A stretch of 64,000 nt of DNA. Source: Curtobacterium sp. PhB115. Its GTDB lineage: Bacteria > Actinomycetota > Actinomycetes > Actinomycetales > Microbacteriaceae. A program made the position numbers and the translations under genes. The notes under the pieces were generated by a model. That model was given only the letters and a program-made list of their open reading frames with translations, was not told where the DNA came from and ran no database searches. Shown here piece by piece: positions 52,713 through 62,084 of the stretch (positions within the stretch are counted from its first letter, which is position 1; the number at the start of each line of letters is the position of its first letter). The stretch covers positions 1-64,000 of the forward strand of contig NZ_RJKR01000012.1 of NCBI RefSeq assembly GCF_003752025.1, read 5' to 3'.

Positions 52713-53696
52713 TCAGACGGCCTGGCGACCCGGGGCGGCGTCGAGCAGGTGCGAGAGGTGCGCGGGAACGGAGCCGCCGCGCGCGACCGTCGCACGGGCC
52801 CACAGGCGCCCGGCGCGGTACGACGACCGGACGAGCGGTCCGGCGAGCACCCCGGCGAAGCCCATCTCCTCGGCGACCTCGCGCAGCGCGACGAACTCGT
52901 CCGGCGTCACCCAGCGCGCCACCGGCAGGTGCCGCGGCGACGGGCGCAGGTACTGCGTCAGCGTGATGATGTCCGTGCCGGCGTCGAACAGGCGCTGCAG
53001 GGCGTCCTCGATCTCGACGCGCTCCTCGCCCATGCCGAGGATGAGGTTCGACTTCGTGACGAGCCCGGCGTCGCGGCCCTGCGTGATGACGTCGAGGGAG
53101 CGCTCGAACGTGAACGCCGGACGGATGCGCTTGAAGATCCGCGGCACGGTCTCGACGTTGTGGGCGAAGACCTCGGGGCGGGCGTCGAACACCTGGCCGA
53201 GCTGGTCCGGGCGGCCGTTGAAGTCCGGCACCAGGATCTCGACGCCGGTGCCGGGGGAGTGCTCGTGGATCTGGCGGATGGTCTCGGCGTAGAGCCAGGA
53301 GCCGCCGTCGGGCAGGTCGTCGCGGGCGACGCCGGTCACGGTGGCGTACTTCAGGCCCATCGAGACGACCGAGTCGGCGACACGGCGGGGCTCGTCGCGG
53401 TCGAGCGGCTCGGGCTTGCCGGTGTCGATCTGGCAGAAGTCGCACCGGCGGGTGCACTGGGAGCCGCCGATCAGGAACGTGGCCTCGCGGTCCTCCCAGC
53501 ACTCGAAGATGTTCGGGCAGCCGGCCTCCTGACAGACGGTGTGCAGCTGCTTGTCCTTGACCAGGGCGGACAGCTCGCGGAACTCCGGGCCCTGGGTGGC
53601 GCGGGTCTTGATCCACCCGGGCTTCGTCTCGATCGGGGTCTCGGCGTTGCGGGCCTCGACGCGGAGCATCCGGCGGCCTTCGGGGGCGAGGGTCAT
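52713..53696 (-). CDS. lipA: Lipoyl synthase
   Basis: A 327-residue radical SAM enzyme that inserts sulfur into octanoyl groups to make lipoate. [12 protein letters not shown] holds the auxiliary 4Fe-4S cysteines, and CTRRCDFCQ the SAM-cluster CxxxCxxC. RSSYRAG supplies the auxiliary-cluster serine. Its ATG overlaps the lipB stop (ATGA), so LipB and LipA are translated together and act in sequence. Confidence 0.97.
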   Translation of the reverse strand: MTLAPEGRRMLRVEARNAETPIETKPGWIKTRATQGPEFRELSALVKDKQLHTVCQEAGCPNIFECWEDREATFLIGGSQCTRRCDFCQIDTGKPEPLDRDEPRRVADSVVSMGLKYATVTGVARDDLPDGGSWLYAETIRQIHEHSPGTGVEILVPDFNGRPDQLGQVFDARPEVFAHNVETVPRIFKRIRPAFTFERSLDVITQGRDAGLVTKSNLILGMGEERVEIEDALQRLFDAGTDIITLTQYLRPSPRHLPVARWVTPDEFVALREVAEEMGFAGVLAGPLVRSSYRAGRLWARATVARGGSVPAHLSHLLDAAPGRQAV

Positions 53697-54454
53697 ACGA
53701 GGGTCTCCTGTCGTGCGGGCGCGGTGCTGGTGGATGCAGTGCTGGTGGATGCGGTGCTGGTCGCTGCGGTGCTGATGTCCGCGGCGCTGCGTGCGTCGCT
53801 GCTGATCCGGTGGCCGGTGCGCATCCCGTACTCGGCGGCGCGGATGCGGTCGACGACGGTGGCGGCGAGGTCGTCGACCGTGACGGGCTCGCCAGCGGCG
53901 GCGCTCAGCGTGGTCACGCCGGCGTCGGCGATGCCACACGGCACGATCGCGGCGTAGGCGTCGAGCGCGTTGGCGCAGTTGATCGCGATGCCGTGGGTCG
54001 TCACGCCCTCGGCGACGTGCAGGCCGATGGCGCCGACCTTGGCGGGCGGCGTGCCCTCCGTTCCGCGGACCCAGGCGCCGCTCCTGCCGTCGACCCGCTC
54101 GGCGCGCACGCCCACGGAGGCCGCAGCGTCGACGATGACCTGCTCGAGGTCGCGCACCCACGCGACGACGTCGATCGGGTCGGCCAGCCGGACGATCGGG
54201 TACGCGACGAGCTGGCCGGGGCCGTGCCAGGTGATGCGTCCGCCGCGGTCGACCTCGACCACCGGCGCACCGTTCGTCGGGAGGTCGGAGGGCTCGGTTC
54301 GGCGCCCCGCGGTGTAGACGGACGGGTGCTCGCACAGCACGAGCGCCCCGGGGGAGCGGCCGGCGACGACGTCGGCGTGGAGATCCCGCTGCAGCGCGAG
54401 TCCCTCGGCGTAGTCGAGCAGCCCTTCGGGCCGCACGATCTCGAGTTCCGGCAT
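53693..54454 (-). CDS. lipB: Octanoyltransferase
   Basis: A 253-residue enzyme that moves octanoate from acyl carrier protein to lipoyl domains. [21 protein letters not shown] (catalytic Lys) and IVPCGI (catalytic Cys) are intact. The C-terminal 35 residues, [15 protein letters not shown]..., are encoded by a 15-bp tandem repeat (53724-53783) and are not part of the family core. Starts at MPELEIV. Confidence 0.95.
   Translation of the reverse strand: MPELEIVRPEGLLDYAEGLALQRDLHADVVAGRSPGALVLCEHPSVYTAGRRTEPSDLPTNGAPVVEVDRGGRITWHGPGQLVAYPIVRLADPIDVVAWVRDLEQVIVDAAASVGVRAERVDGRSGAWVRGTEGTPPAKVGAIGLHVAEGVTTHGIAINCANALDAYAAIVPCGIADAGVTTLSAAAGEPVTVDDLAATVVDRIRAAEYGMRTGHRISSDARSAADISTAATSTASTSTASTSTAPARQETLV
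53724..53783. repeat. 15-bp tandem repeat at the 3' end of lipB
   Basis: About four copies of GTGCTGGTGGATGCG with substitutions, coding on the minus strand for a Ser/Thr/Ala tail of LipB. Confidence 0.75.
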
Positions 54455-54508
54455 GCGAGGGAGCCTACGACGCTTTCTGGACGGAGTACAACAACGTCGA
54501 CGCGGCTC

Positions 54509-55051
54509 GTGTTCCGGGACCTGCCGGAGATGACCGGCGCGCTCCACCTCGCGATCACGATCCCGACGGGCACGTTCGACGCGGCTGCTGCGTGGGTCGC
54601 CCTGGTCGCGACGGTGCTGGTCGACGCCGACGGCCGTGACGAGTTCGACGGGCCGCCGAACTGGAACTCGCGATCGGTGTACTTCGAGGGGCCGGACCAG
54701 CAGCTGCTCGAGCTGATCGAGCGGCGCGACCTCGTCGCGTCCGCCTCAGCCGTCCCCGCACCCGCACCCGCTGGCGCCGTTCCGCTCGTCTCGGTCAGCG
54801 AGGTCGGCATCGCCGTCCCGCACGTGCTCGAGGCGGTCGAGTCGCTCCGCCGTGCCGGGTTCGAGGCGTACGCCAACCCGGCGGAGGAGGCCTTCGCGGC
54901 CGTCGGCGACGTCCACGGACTCGTCATCCTGGTCTCGCCGGAGCGGCGGTGGTTCCCGACCGGCGACCGCGAGCCCTCGACGGCGCCGGTGGTCGTCGAC
55001 GTCGGCCTCGGTGCGGAGCTCGAACTCGCCCCTGGCGTGCTGCTGCGCTGA
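54509..55051 (+). pseudogene. VOC (glyoxalase-like) protein, probably 5'-truncated
   Basis: The readable part, about 180 residues, contains the second half of a vicinal-oxygen-chelate unit: HLAITIPTGTFDAAAAW, then FDGPPNWNSRSVYFEGPDQQLLELIERRD, followed by VSEVGIAVP and FAAVGDVHGL. In relatives as I know them, a further 60-70 residues with the first beta-alpha-beta unit and first metal ligand come before this. Here that space is occupied by the divergent lipB. Starts could be GTG 54509 or ATG 54530; neither has a ribosome site. It may be a decaying remnant or a short functional form. Confidence 0.5.
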
Positions 55052-55075
55052 AGCGCGGCCGGTCAGCGCAGCCGG

Positions 55076-55870
55076 TCAGCGCAGCCGGTCGAGCTCGCCG
55101 ATGAAGTACGCGTCTGCCCGCTCTCGGGCATCGCCCGACGTGTTCTCCGGGGGCAGGTCGTCGAAGGGCCGTGCGCGCTCGAGCTCATCGGCGACGAACC
55201 GGACGAGCAACTCGGGCGGCGTGCCCGACCCGAGCTCCCGGGTCCGTGCCTTCACCGCGATGAGGTCCGCGGTCGCCTGCCGGAGCGCATCGGACACCGT
55301 CGACTCGGCGAGCAGCGTCGGCAGGTCCATCGGTGGCATCGCGCTCTCCGGGTGGTCGAGCAGCCAGCGGAGCGACGCCGCGGTCCGGAGGACGTAGAAG
55401 AACCGCTTCAACGTGATCTCCCGCTCGTACTGCCGTGCGGCGACGTGCAGGTAGTGCCGCCCGATGCGCCCACGGTCCGCAACACTCGCGACGAACGCCA
55501 GCAGGCGGTCCCGGAACCCCTCGTCGCCCGAGTAGACGATGGGGGAGCGCAGCCACTCGCCGACCGTGGCGTTCCCGTTCACGGCCAGTCGCACGGTCTT
55601 CGCGAGGTCCCATCCGTTGACGTCGAACACCTTGTCGAGCGGGGTCTCGATGACGTCACGGCCGGGCCAGAGCGACAGGTAGTCGTCCGGACGCCGCAGG
55701 TACAGGAAACGGCAGTCGTAGTCGCTGTCCGGCGACGGGAACCCCCACGCGCGGCTGCCGCTCTCGATCGCCCAGGGGATCGTCACGCCGAGGTCGGTCT
55801 GCAGGCGGGCCAGCCGCCCGTCGATCTCGGCGACCACGGCGGGGTCGAGCTCGTCGGGGATCGCGCGCAT
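55076..55870 (-). CDS. RlaP/YcgL-type nucleotidyltransferase
   Basis: A 264-residue protein. ESGSRAWGFPSPDSDYDCRFLY matches, in two parts, the GS...SDxD nucleotidyltransferase core of the polymerase-beta superfamily in the form seen in RlaP (DUF2204-like, RNA-repair associated). The rest is helical, with KRFFYVLR and RWLLDH. Some relatives sit beside RNA ligase genes, but none is present here. The ATG follows a TATCGT -10 by 6 nt. Function in this strain is unknown. Confidence 0.75.
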   Translation of the reverse strand: MRAIPDELDPAVVAEIDGRLARLQTDLGVTIPWAIESGSRAWGFPSPDSDYDCRFLYLRRPDDYLSLWPGRDVIETPLDKVFDVNGWDLAKTVRLAVNGNATVGEWLRSPIVYSGDEGFRDRLLAFVASVADRGRIGRHYLHVAARQYEREITLKRFFYVLRTAASLRWLLDHPESAMPPMDLPTLLAESTVSDALRQATADLIAVKARTRELGSGTPPELLVRFVADELERARPFDDLPPENTSGDARERADAYFIGELDRLR

Positions 55871-55940
55871 GCATCGACGATACCGATCGCTGGACGCCGG
55901 ATCAGGGAACCTGCTCGTCAACCAGTAGAATCGACGGATC

Positions 55941-57494
55941 ATGGCGCAATTCGGTTCACTCTCCGATCGGCTGACCGAGACCTTCCGCAATCTGCGGAGC
56001 AAGGGTCGGCTGACTCCGTCCGACGTCGACGGCACCGTCCGCGAGATCCGGCGGGCGCTCCTCGACGCCGACGTCGCGCTCGAGGTCGTCAAGGCGTTCA
56101 CCGCAGCAGTGCGCGAGCGCGCCCTCTCCGACGAGGTCAACCGTGCGCTGAACCCCGCGCAGCAGGTCGTCCAGATCGTCAACGAGGAACTCGTCGGCAT
56201 CCTCGGCGGGCAGCAGCGACGCCTCGAGTTCGCGAAGAAGCCGCCGACGGTCATCATGCTCGCGGGTCTGCAGGGTGCCGGTAAGACCACCCTCGCCGGC
56301 AAGCTCGGCAAGTGGCTCAAGAAGGACGGCCACACCCCGATGCTCGTCGCGGCGGACCTCCAGCGTCCGAACGCCGTCCAGCAGCTGCAGGTCGTCGGCG
56401 AGCAGGCCGGCGTGCACGTGTTCGCTCCTGAGCCCGGCAACGGCGTCGGTGACCCGGTCAAGGTCGCCAAGAACGCCATCAAGGCCGCGGTCGACCAGCA
56501 GTACGACACCGTCATCGTGGACACCGCCGGTCGTCTCGGTGTCGATGCCGAGCTGATGAAGCAGGCCGCGAACATCCGCAAGGCCGTCGACCCCGACGAG
56601 GTCCTGTTCGTCATCGACGCGATGATCGGTCAGGACGCCGTCGTCACCGCCCGCGCGTTCCAGGAAGGCGTCGACTTCACCGGTGTCGTCCTGTCGAAGC
56701 TCGACGGCGACGCCCGCGGTGGTGCGGCCCTGTCGGTCGCCAGCGTCACCGGCCGCCCGATCATGTTCGCCTCCACCGGTGAGGGCCTCGACGACTTCGA
56801 GCCGTTCCACCCGGACCGCATGGCGAGCCGCATCCTCGACCTCGGCGACATCATGTCGCTCATCGAGCAGGCCCAGTCGGCCTTCGACGAGGACGAAGCC
56901 CGAGCGGTCGCCGAGAAGATCGCGTCCGACTCGTTCACCCTGAACGACTTCCTGCAGCAGATGCAGCAGCTCCGCAAGGCCGGCTCGATCAAGGGCATGC
57001 TCGGCATGCTGCCGGGCGCCAAGGGCATGCGCGAGGCGCTCGACAACTTCGACGAGCGTGAGATCGTCCGCACCGAGGCGATCATCCAGTCGATGACGCC
57101 GAAGGAGCGCGAACTCCCGAAGCTCCTGAACGGCTCGCGTCGTCTCCGCATCGCGAAGGGTGCCGGCTCCACCGTGACCGAGGTCAACGCCCTGGTGAAC
57201 CGGTTCGAGCAGGCCGCGAAGATGATGAAGACCGTCGCCCGCGGTGGTGTGCCGCAGATGCCGGGCATGGGTCCGATCCCGGGCATGCACGGCGGCAAGA
57301 AGCAGCAGCAGGGCGGCAAGAAGAAGTCGAAGGTCGGCAACCCGGCCAAGCGCGCGGCGATCGCTGCCGGTACCGCTGCGGCGCCGCAGCAGGCGCCGAA
57401 GGGCTCCGGCCTCGGCCTCGGCGGTGCCGCCAAGGGCGGCAAGGCGCCGACCGAGGAAGAGCTCGCGAGCCTGCAGAAGTTCCTGGGGCGCTAG
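55941..57494 (+). CDS. ffh: Signal recognition particle protein Ffh
   Basis: A 517-residue SRP54 GTPase. The N domain is followed by GLQGAGKTTLAGKLG (P-loop), DTAGRL and the TKLDG equivalent SKLDGDARGGA. The Met-rich M domain has FLQQMQQLRKAGSIKGMLGMLPG, which binds 4.5S RNA and signal peptides. The C-terminal tail is rich in Lys, Gly and Ala. The ATG is 9 nt after TAGAAT (leaderless). It pairs with FtsY, encoded 3.7 kb upstream. Palindrome copy 8 follows. Confidence 0.97.
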   Translation: MAQFGSLSDRLTETFRNLRSKGRLTPSDVDGTVREIRRALLDADVALEVVKAFTAAVRERALSDEVNRALNPAQQVVQIVNEELVGILGGQQRRLEFAKKPPTVIMLAGLQGAGKTTLAGKLGKWLKKDGHTPMLVAADLQRPNAVQQLQVVGEQAGVHVFAPEPGNGVGDPVKVAKNAIKAAVDQQYDTVIVDTAGRLGVDAELMKQAANIRKAVDPDEVLFVIDAMIGQDAVVTARAFQEGVDFTGVVLSKLDGDARGGAALSVASVTGRPIMFASTGEGLDDFEPFHPDRMASRILDLGDIMSLIEQAQSAFDEDEARAVAEKIASDSFTLNDFLQQMQQLRKAGSIKGMLGMLPGAKGMREALDNFDEREIVRTEAIIQSMTPKERELPKLLNGSRRLRIAKGAGSTVTEVNALVNRFEQAAKMMKTVARGGVPQMPGMGPIPGMHGGKKQQQGGKKKSKVGNPAKRAAIAAGTAAAPQQAPKGSGLGLGGAAKGGKAPTEEELASLQKFLGR

Positions 57495-57506
57495 TCGCGA
57501 CCCCCT

Positions 57507-57554
57507 GACGGACGGGAGGCCCGGTGCCAGCTGGCACCGGGCCACCCGTCCGTC
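57507..57554. repeat. Dispersed GC-rich palindrome, copy 8
   Basis: A 48-bp palindrome with one A-A mismatch, core GGTGCCAGCTGGCACC, between convergent ffh and the YbdK-type gene. Confidence 0.88.
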
Positions 57555-57580
57555 TGTGCGCGCGTCCAGCGCGTCGCTCG

Positions 57581-58711
57581 CTACAGCGACTCGCGGAACT
57601 CCGTGACCAGGTGCCGGACGACCTCGCGGAGGTCGCCGTCGTGCTGCTGCGCGACCACGAGCTGCCGCTGGTACGAGGCGCCCTTCTCGATCATCGTGTC
57701 GAGGTGGTGCAGTTCGTCGAGGCAGCCGAGGCGTTCGGCCACCGGGTCGAGTCGCTGCACCAGGTCGTGGACCTCGTCGGTCACGAGCCGCTCGTCCCCG
57801 GCGGCGTTCGTGATGATCTCGGCTTCCATGCCGTAGCGGGCCGCGCGCCACTTGTTCTCGCGGATGAACCAGGGCTGCATCGTCGGCAGGGTCTCGCCGG
57901 CGTCGAGCCGGTCCGACATCGCGGTGACGAGGCACTGCACGAGCGCGGTGACGGCCCCGACCTCGTGCAGGGTGGAGATGCCGTCGGAGACGCGGTTCTC
58001 GAGCGTGCCCCACTTCGGTGACGGCCGGATGTCCCAGCGCAGGTCCTTGACGCCGTCGATGACGCCGGTGTGGGTGAGGTCGCTCACGACCTCCTCGAAG
58101 TTCGCCCAGGCGCCGAGCGCTGGCGGCAGCCCGCCGGTCGGCAGCTGCTGGAACATGAGCGCCCGGTTCGAGGCGTACCCGGTGTCGATGCCGGCCCAGA
58201 ACGGGCTCGACGCGGTGAACGCCTGCAGGTGCGGGACGTACGCGAGCATCGCGCCGAGGATCGGCAGGGCCTTGTCGCGGTCGTCGATGCCGACGTGGAC
58301 GTGGACGCCCCAGATGAGCATCTGGCGCCCCCACCAGCGGGTGCGGTCGATGAGGGTCGTGTAGTGCTCGCTGTCCGGGGTGATCTCCTGCTGGTCCCAG
58401 ACCGCGAACGGATGCGTGCCGGAGCACATGACCTGGGCGTCGAGCGGTTCGGCCGCGTCGATGACCTCGCCGATGATCCCGGAGAGTTCGTCGGTCGCAG
58501 CACCCACGGTGCGGTGCACACTGGAGACGACCTCGACGGTGTTGGTCAGGAGTTCCTCGGTCACCCGTTCGTGATCACCGAGCCGTTCGTGCACGGCCGC
58601 GATCACGGCGGGGGCCCGGGGAGCGAGGTCGCCGGTCGCGCGGTCGACGAGCGGGAGTTCCCACTCGACGCCGATGGTCGACGGCCGTGACTCGGTGAAG
58701 CGGATGTCCAT
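57581..58711 (-). CDS. Carboxylate-amine ligase, YbdK / glutamate-cysteine ligase 2 type
   Basis: A 376-residue enzyme of the GCS2 family. TIGVEWELPLVD at the N-terminus, CSGTHPFA, HVHVGIDDRDKAL and ENKWRAARYG are family motifs. E. coli YbdK has weak gamma-glutamylcysteine synthetase activity; the real substrate in actinobacteria is uncertain, and mycothiol producers do not need glutathione. Divergent from the cyclohexanecarboxyl-type operon, sharing a 127-bp spacer. Confidence 0.85.
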   Translation of the reverse strand: MDIRFTESRPSTIGVEWELPLVDRATGDLAPRAPAVIAAVHERLGDHERVTEELLTNTVEVVSSVHRTVGAATDELSGIIGEVIDAAEPLDAQVMCSGTHPFAVWDQQEITPDSEHYTTLIDRTRWWGRQMLIWGVHVHVGIDDRDKALPILGAMLAYVPHLQAFTASSPFWAGIDTGYASNRALMFQQLPTGGLPPALGAWANFEEVVSDLTHTGVIDGVKDLRWDIRPSPKWGTLENRVSDGISTLHEVGAVTALVQCLVTAMSDRLDAGETLPTMQPWFIRENKWRAARYGMEAEIITNAAGDERLVTDEVHDLVQRLDPVAERLGCLDELHHLDTMIEKGASYQRQLVVAQQHDGDLREVVRHLVTEFRESL

Positions 58712-58787
58712 GCGACCATCCTGCCCGCCGCCTTGTCGGAAACGCACAAGGATCACCGCCGGGGGTCGTGCACCTCGTGTCCTCGGC

Positions 58788-58804
58788 AGTACCAGGTCGG
58801 TACT
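58788..58804. promoter_or_regulatory. Inverted repeat AGTACC-N5-GGTACT upstream of the cyclohexyl-type operon
   Basis: Perfect 6-bp arms with a 5-nt spacer, 35 nt before the ATG at 58839. It may be a regulator site. A clear -35/-10 pair was not found; TACTAC (58801-58806) is a possible -10. Confidence 0.4.
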
Positions 58805-58838
58805 ACCGTGGAGTTCGCTCATACGGAAGAAGGCACAC

Positions 58839-61800
58839 ATGCAGTTGGTCGTGCGCGGCACCTCCGCCCCGCTCGTCGGAGAGCTCGACATCCCGGTCTC
58901 GAAGTACCACGCCCACCGTGCGCTCGTGCTGGCGTCCCTGGCGAAGGGGACGAGCATCGTCTCCGGGATCAGCGCGACCCGCCAGGTCGAGTGGACCGTC
59001 GGCACGCTCCGGGCCCTCGGGGTCGACGTCAAGCGCCGGGGGAACGAGTACCACGTCACCGGACTCGGCGGCCGCTACGAGGCCACCGACGTCGTCGACC
59101 ACGGCTCCCGTGGCGCCGACGGGATCCTCAACATGGGGTCCTCCGGCACCACGCTCTACTTCATGACCGGACTGGCATCCCTCGCGGACAAGCCGATGAC
59201 GTTGTCCGGCATGAAGTACTTCCAGCGCCGGCCGATCAAGGCGCTCCTGACCTCGCTGACGCAGATGGGCGTCGAGCTCGAGGCGACGAACGACTGCCCG
59301 CCCGTGACGGTGCAGCCGAAGCGCCCCCGCGGCGGCGACGTCACCATCGCCGGCACCCTGTCGCAGTGGGTCTCCGGCCTGCTCCTCGTCGCGCCCTTCG
59401 CCGAGCAGGAGACCCGGATCCACATCACCGGCGGCCGCCTCAACGAGCAGCCGTACGTCGAGCTCACCGTGCGCATGATGCGGCAGTTCGGCCTGCGGGT
59501 CGAGGTCTCCGACGACTGGCTCGAGTACCGGATCCCGGCGAACCAGCAGGCCACCCCGCACGACTACGTCATCCCGCCGGACATCGGATCGGCGGCCTTC
59601 GGCATCGCCGCGGCCGGCATCCGCGAGTCGAACGTGCTGCTCCGCGGCATGACGGCGTTCACCACCGCCGAGACCGACCACCCGGAGAGCGAGTTCCTCG
59701 ACCTCGCCACGGCGATGGGCGTGCCGATGCGGATCGACGAGGAGACCGGCTTCGTGCGCATCGAGCACGACGGCTCCCCGCTCCGCCCGCTCGACATCGA
59801 CTGCCAGCCGATCCCCGACCTGCTGCCCGTCCTGTCCACGATGGCGACCTTCGCCGAGGGCACGACCCGGCTCTGGAACGTGGCGCACATCCGGCTCAAG
59901 GAGTCCGACCGGGTGGCGGCGATGCTCCAGCTCAACCGGATGGGCGGCCGCGCCGAACAGGGTGCGGACGAGCTGCGCGTCACCGGCGTCGGCGCCGAGG
60001 GGCTGCACGGTGCCCAGATGTCGTCGTTCAACGACCACCGCGTGCTCATGTCGCTCGCCGTCGCCGCTTCGAAGGCGAGGGGCACCTCGGGGCTGACCTA
60101 CCCGCGGGCGTACCGGATCTCGTACCCGACGTTCCTCGAAGCGATGAACTCCGTCGGCCTGGACATGGAGGTCGGCGACGCGCTGGCCGCCCAGGTCGCA
60201 CGGGACGACCGGATCGACGCGGCCGAGGCCGCTGCCGAGCGGACCGACCTCGGGACGACCGAGACGACCGCGCCGGACACCCGTGACCAGCACGAGCAGC
60301 CGCAGGCCGTGGCAGTGCCGGCCGCTGGCACCGCTGGTACCGCCGGCACGGCCACCACCACCGCCCTGCCCGAGCTCGCCGGCGTCGACGCCGACCCTCT
60401 CGTCCTGAGCGAGAAGGTCCGCGCGCTCTCGGTGAGTGACCCCGACGGCCTCGCGGTCATCGAGGTCGGTGGCGCCGCTCCGGTGAACACCACGTGGAAG
60501 GAACTGCAGGACGAGGCCGACAAGGTCTCCGCGCTCCTGCTCGAACTCGGCGTCCGCACCGGTGAGTCGGTGGCCATGCAGCTGCCGAACTGGCGCGAGT
60601 TCGTGTCCATCACGCTCGGCGCGATCCAGATCGGTGCCGTCGCGACCCCGATCATGCCGGTGTTCGGCCCCCGCGAGACGACGATGACCCTCGCCCGGTC
60701 GCGTGCCCGCGTCGTGTTCCTGCCGAACGTGTTCCGGAAGCGCCGCCCCGCGCTCGAGCTGCTCGACGTCATCGACGAGGCGCAGGCGCAGAAGCGTCGT
60801 CTCTCGGTTGAGCACGTCATCGTGCTCCGCTCCGAGGCACGCGGTCAGGCCGACTCCCCGACGAACCAGGCGCCGCTGCCCGCGGACGCCGCCGACCGGG
60901 TGGCCGCGAGCGACTGGAACTGGCGCTACTTCGACACGGCGCTGGAGTCGGTCCAGGTGGACGTCGACCAGATCACGTCGCACGCCCCGGGCCCGGACGA
61001 CATCTGCCAGCTGCTCTTCACCTCCGGCACCACGGGGGAGCCGAAGGGTGTCCAGCACCCGCACCGCACGCTCGGCCTCGCCACCGCGATGCACGTCGCC
61101 CAGTCCGGGCTGACGAGCGCGGACCGGATCTACATCCCGTCGCCGCTCGCCCACCAGACCGGGTTCCTGTACGGCATGCTCCTGGCGTTCCGGCTCGGAG
61201 CACCGCAGGTCATCCAGCCGGTGTGGGACGGCACCGTGGCACTCGAGCAGGCATTCGGCGTCGCGGGGGCGTCGTTCGTGCAGTGCGCGACGCCGTTCCT
61301 GACCGACCTGGTCGACCTCGTCGAGGCCGGCGCAGCGCAGCCCGAGTCCCTGCGGATCTTCGTACCGACCGGTGCCGCCGTCCCGCGGGCGCTCGCCCAG
61401 CGCGCGGCGACGGTGCTCGGGACGGCGATCCTCGGCGCCTTCGGCACGAGCGAGACGTGCCTCGGTGCGCTGTCGAGCCCGACCGACGACCCGGCCGACG
61501 CGTACGGTCACGACGGCCGTGCCCTGCCCGGCATCCGGATCCGCATCGTCGACGACGCCGGCCACGAGCTGCCGGCCGGCACCGAGGGCAACTTCGAGCT
61601 GCACTCGGCGACGATGTTCGACGGGTACCTCGACCGACCGGACCTGACCGACGACGTGTTCACCGAGGACGGCTGGTACCGGACCGGCGACCTCGCGAAG
61701 GTCGACGAGAAGGGCTTCCTGTCGATCACCGGTCGCGTCAAGGACGTCATCAACCGCGGTGGTGAGAAGATCCCGGTCGTCGAGATCGAGAACCTGCTCT

Positions 61801-62084
61801 ACCAGCACCCCCTCGTCACGGACGTCGCGATCGTCGCGATGCCCGACGCGCGGCTGGGGGAGCGGGCGTGCGCCTTCGTGGTCAGCGCCCGCGTCGGCGA
61901 GCCGCTCGACTTCGCCGGGATGCAGCAGTACCTCGACAACGCCGGCGTGAGCAAGTACTACTGGCCGGAGCGCCTCGAGTACATCGACGAGCTGCCCCGC
62001 AACGCGGTCGGCAAGGTCCAGAAGAACGTCCTGCGGGAGCAGGCAGCCGCGCTCGTCGCGACGAAGGAGAACGAGACACGATGA
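58839..62084 (+). CDS. EPSP-synthase-like domain fused to an acyl-CoA ligase (AnsL/AnsK-like)
   Basis: A 1,081-residue fusion. Residues 1-435 are an EPSP-synthase-like fold. Conserved equivalents are Lys22, Arg27, Arg131, Ser175-Gln176, Tyr206, Asp327, Lys354-Glu355, Arg358 and FNDHR (398-401). Changed are Tyr23 (Ser), Tyr107 (Arg of the LGNxGT loop) and Ile427 (the PEP-contacting Lys411 of E. coli). A disordered Ala/Thr linker leads to an AMP-forming ligase: LFTSGTTGEPKG near 726, GWYRTGDL, GRVKDVINRGGEKI and catalytic Lys1059. Streptomyces cyclohexanecarboxyl-CoA clusters have separate EPSP-like and ligase proteins. Likely role: dehydration of a shikimate-type acid and CoA activation. AAGAAGG is 5-6 nt from the ATG, and the stop overlaps the next start (ATGA). 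Confidence 0.8.
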   Translation: MQLVVRGTSAPLVGELDIPVSKYHAHRALVLASLAKGTSIVSGISATRQVEWTVGTLRALGVDVKRRGNEYHVTGLGGRYEATDVVDHGSRGADGILNMGSSGTTLYFMTGLASLADKPMTLSGMKYFQRRPIKALLTSLTQMGVELEATNDCPPVTVQPKRPRGGDVTIAGTLSQWVSGLLLVAPFAEQETRIHITGGRLNEQPYVELTVRMMRQFGLRVEVSDDWLEYRIPANQQATPHDYVIPPDIGSAAFGIAAAGIRESNVLLRGMTAFTTAETDHPESEFLDLATAMGVPMRIDEETGFVRIEHDGSPLRPLDIDCQPIPDLLPVLSTMATFAEGTTRLWNVAHIRLKESDRVAAMLQLNRMGGRAEQGADELRVTGVGAEGLHGAQMSSFNDHRVLMSLAVAASKARGTSGLTYPRAYRISYPTFLEAMNSVGLDMEVGDALAAQVARDDRIDAAEAAAERTDLGTTETTAPDTRDQHEQPQAVAVPAAGTAGTAGTATTTALPELAGVDADPLVLSEKVRALSVSDPDGLAVIEVGGAAPVNTTWKELQDEADKVSALLLELGVRTGESVAMQLPNWREFVSITLGAIQIGAVATPIMPVFGPRETTMTLARSRARVVFLPNVFRKRRPALELLDVIDEAQAQKRRLSVEHVIVLRSEARGQADSPTNQAPLPADAADRVAASDWNWRYFDTALESVQVDVDQITSHAPGPDDICQLLFTSGTTGEPKGVQHPHRTLGLATAMHVAQSGLTSADRIYIPSPLAHQTGFLYGMLLAFRLGAPQVIQPVWDGTVALEQAFGVAGASFVQCATPFLTDLVDLVEAGAAQPESLRIFVPTGAAVPRALAQRAATVLGTAILGAFGTSETCLGALSSPTDDPADAYGHDGRALPGIRIRIVDDAGHELPAGTEGNFELHSATMFDGYLDRPDLTDDVFTEDGWYRTGDLAKVDEKGFLSITGRVKDVINRGGEKIPVVEIENLLYQHPLVTDVAIVAMPDARLGERACAFVVSARVGEPLDFAGMQQYLDNAGVSKYYWPERLEYIDELPRNAVGKVQKNVLREQAAALVATKENETR

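Noticed and set aside
58839-60150. Housekeeping EPSP synthase (aroA)
   Set aside because: The PEP-contacting lysine is Ile, other key positions differ, and the domain is fused to an acyl-CoA ligase in an operon with acyl-CoA enzymes. A normal aroA is expected elsewhere.
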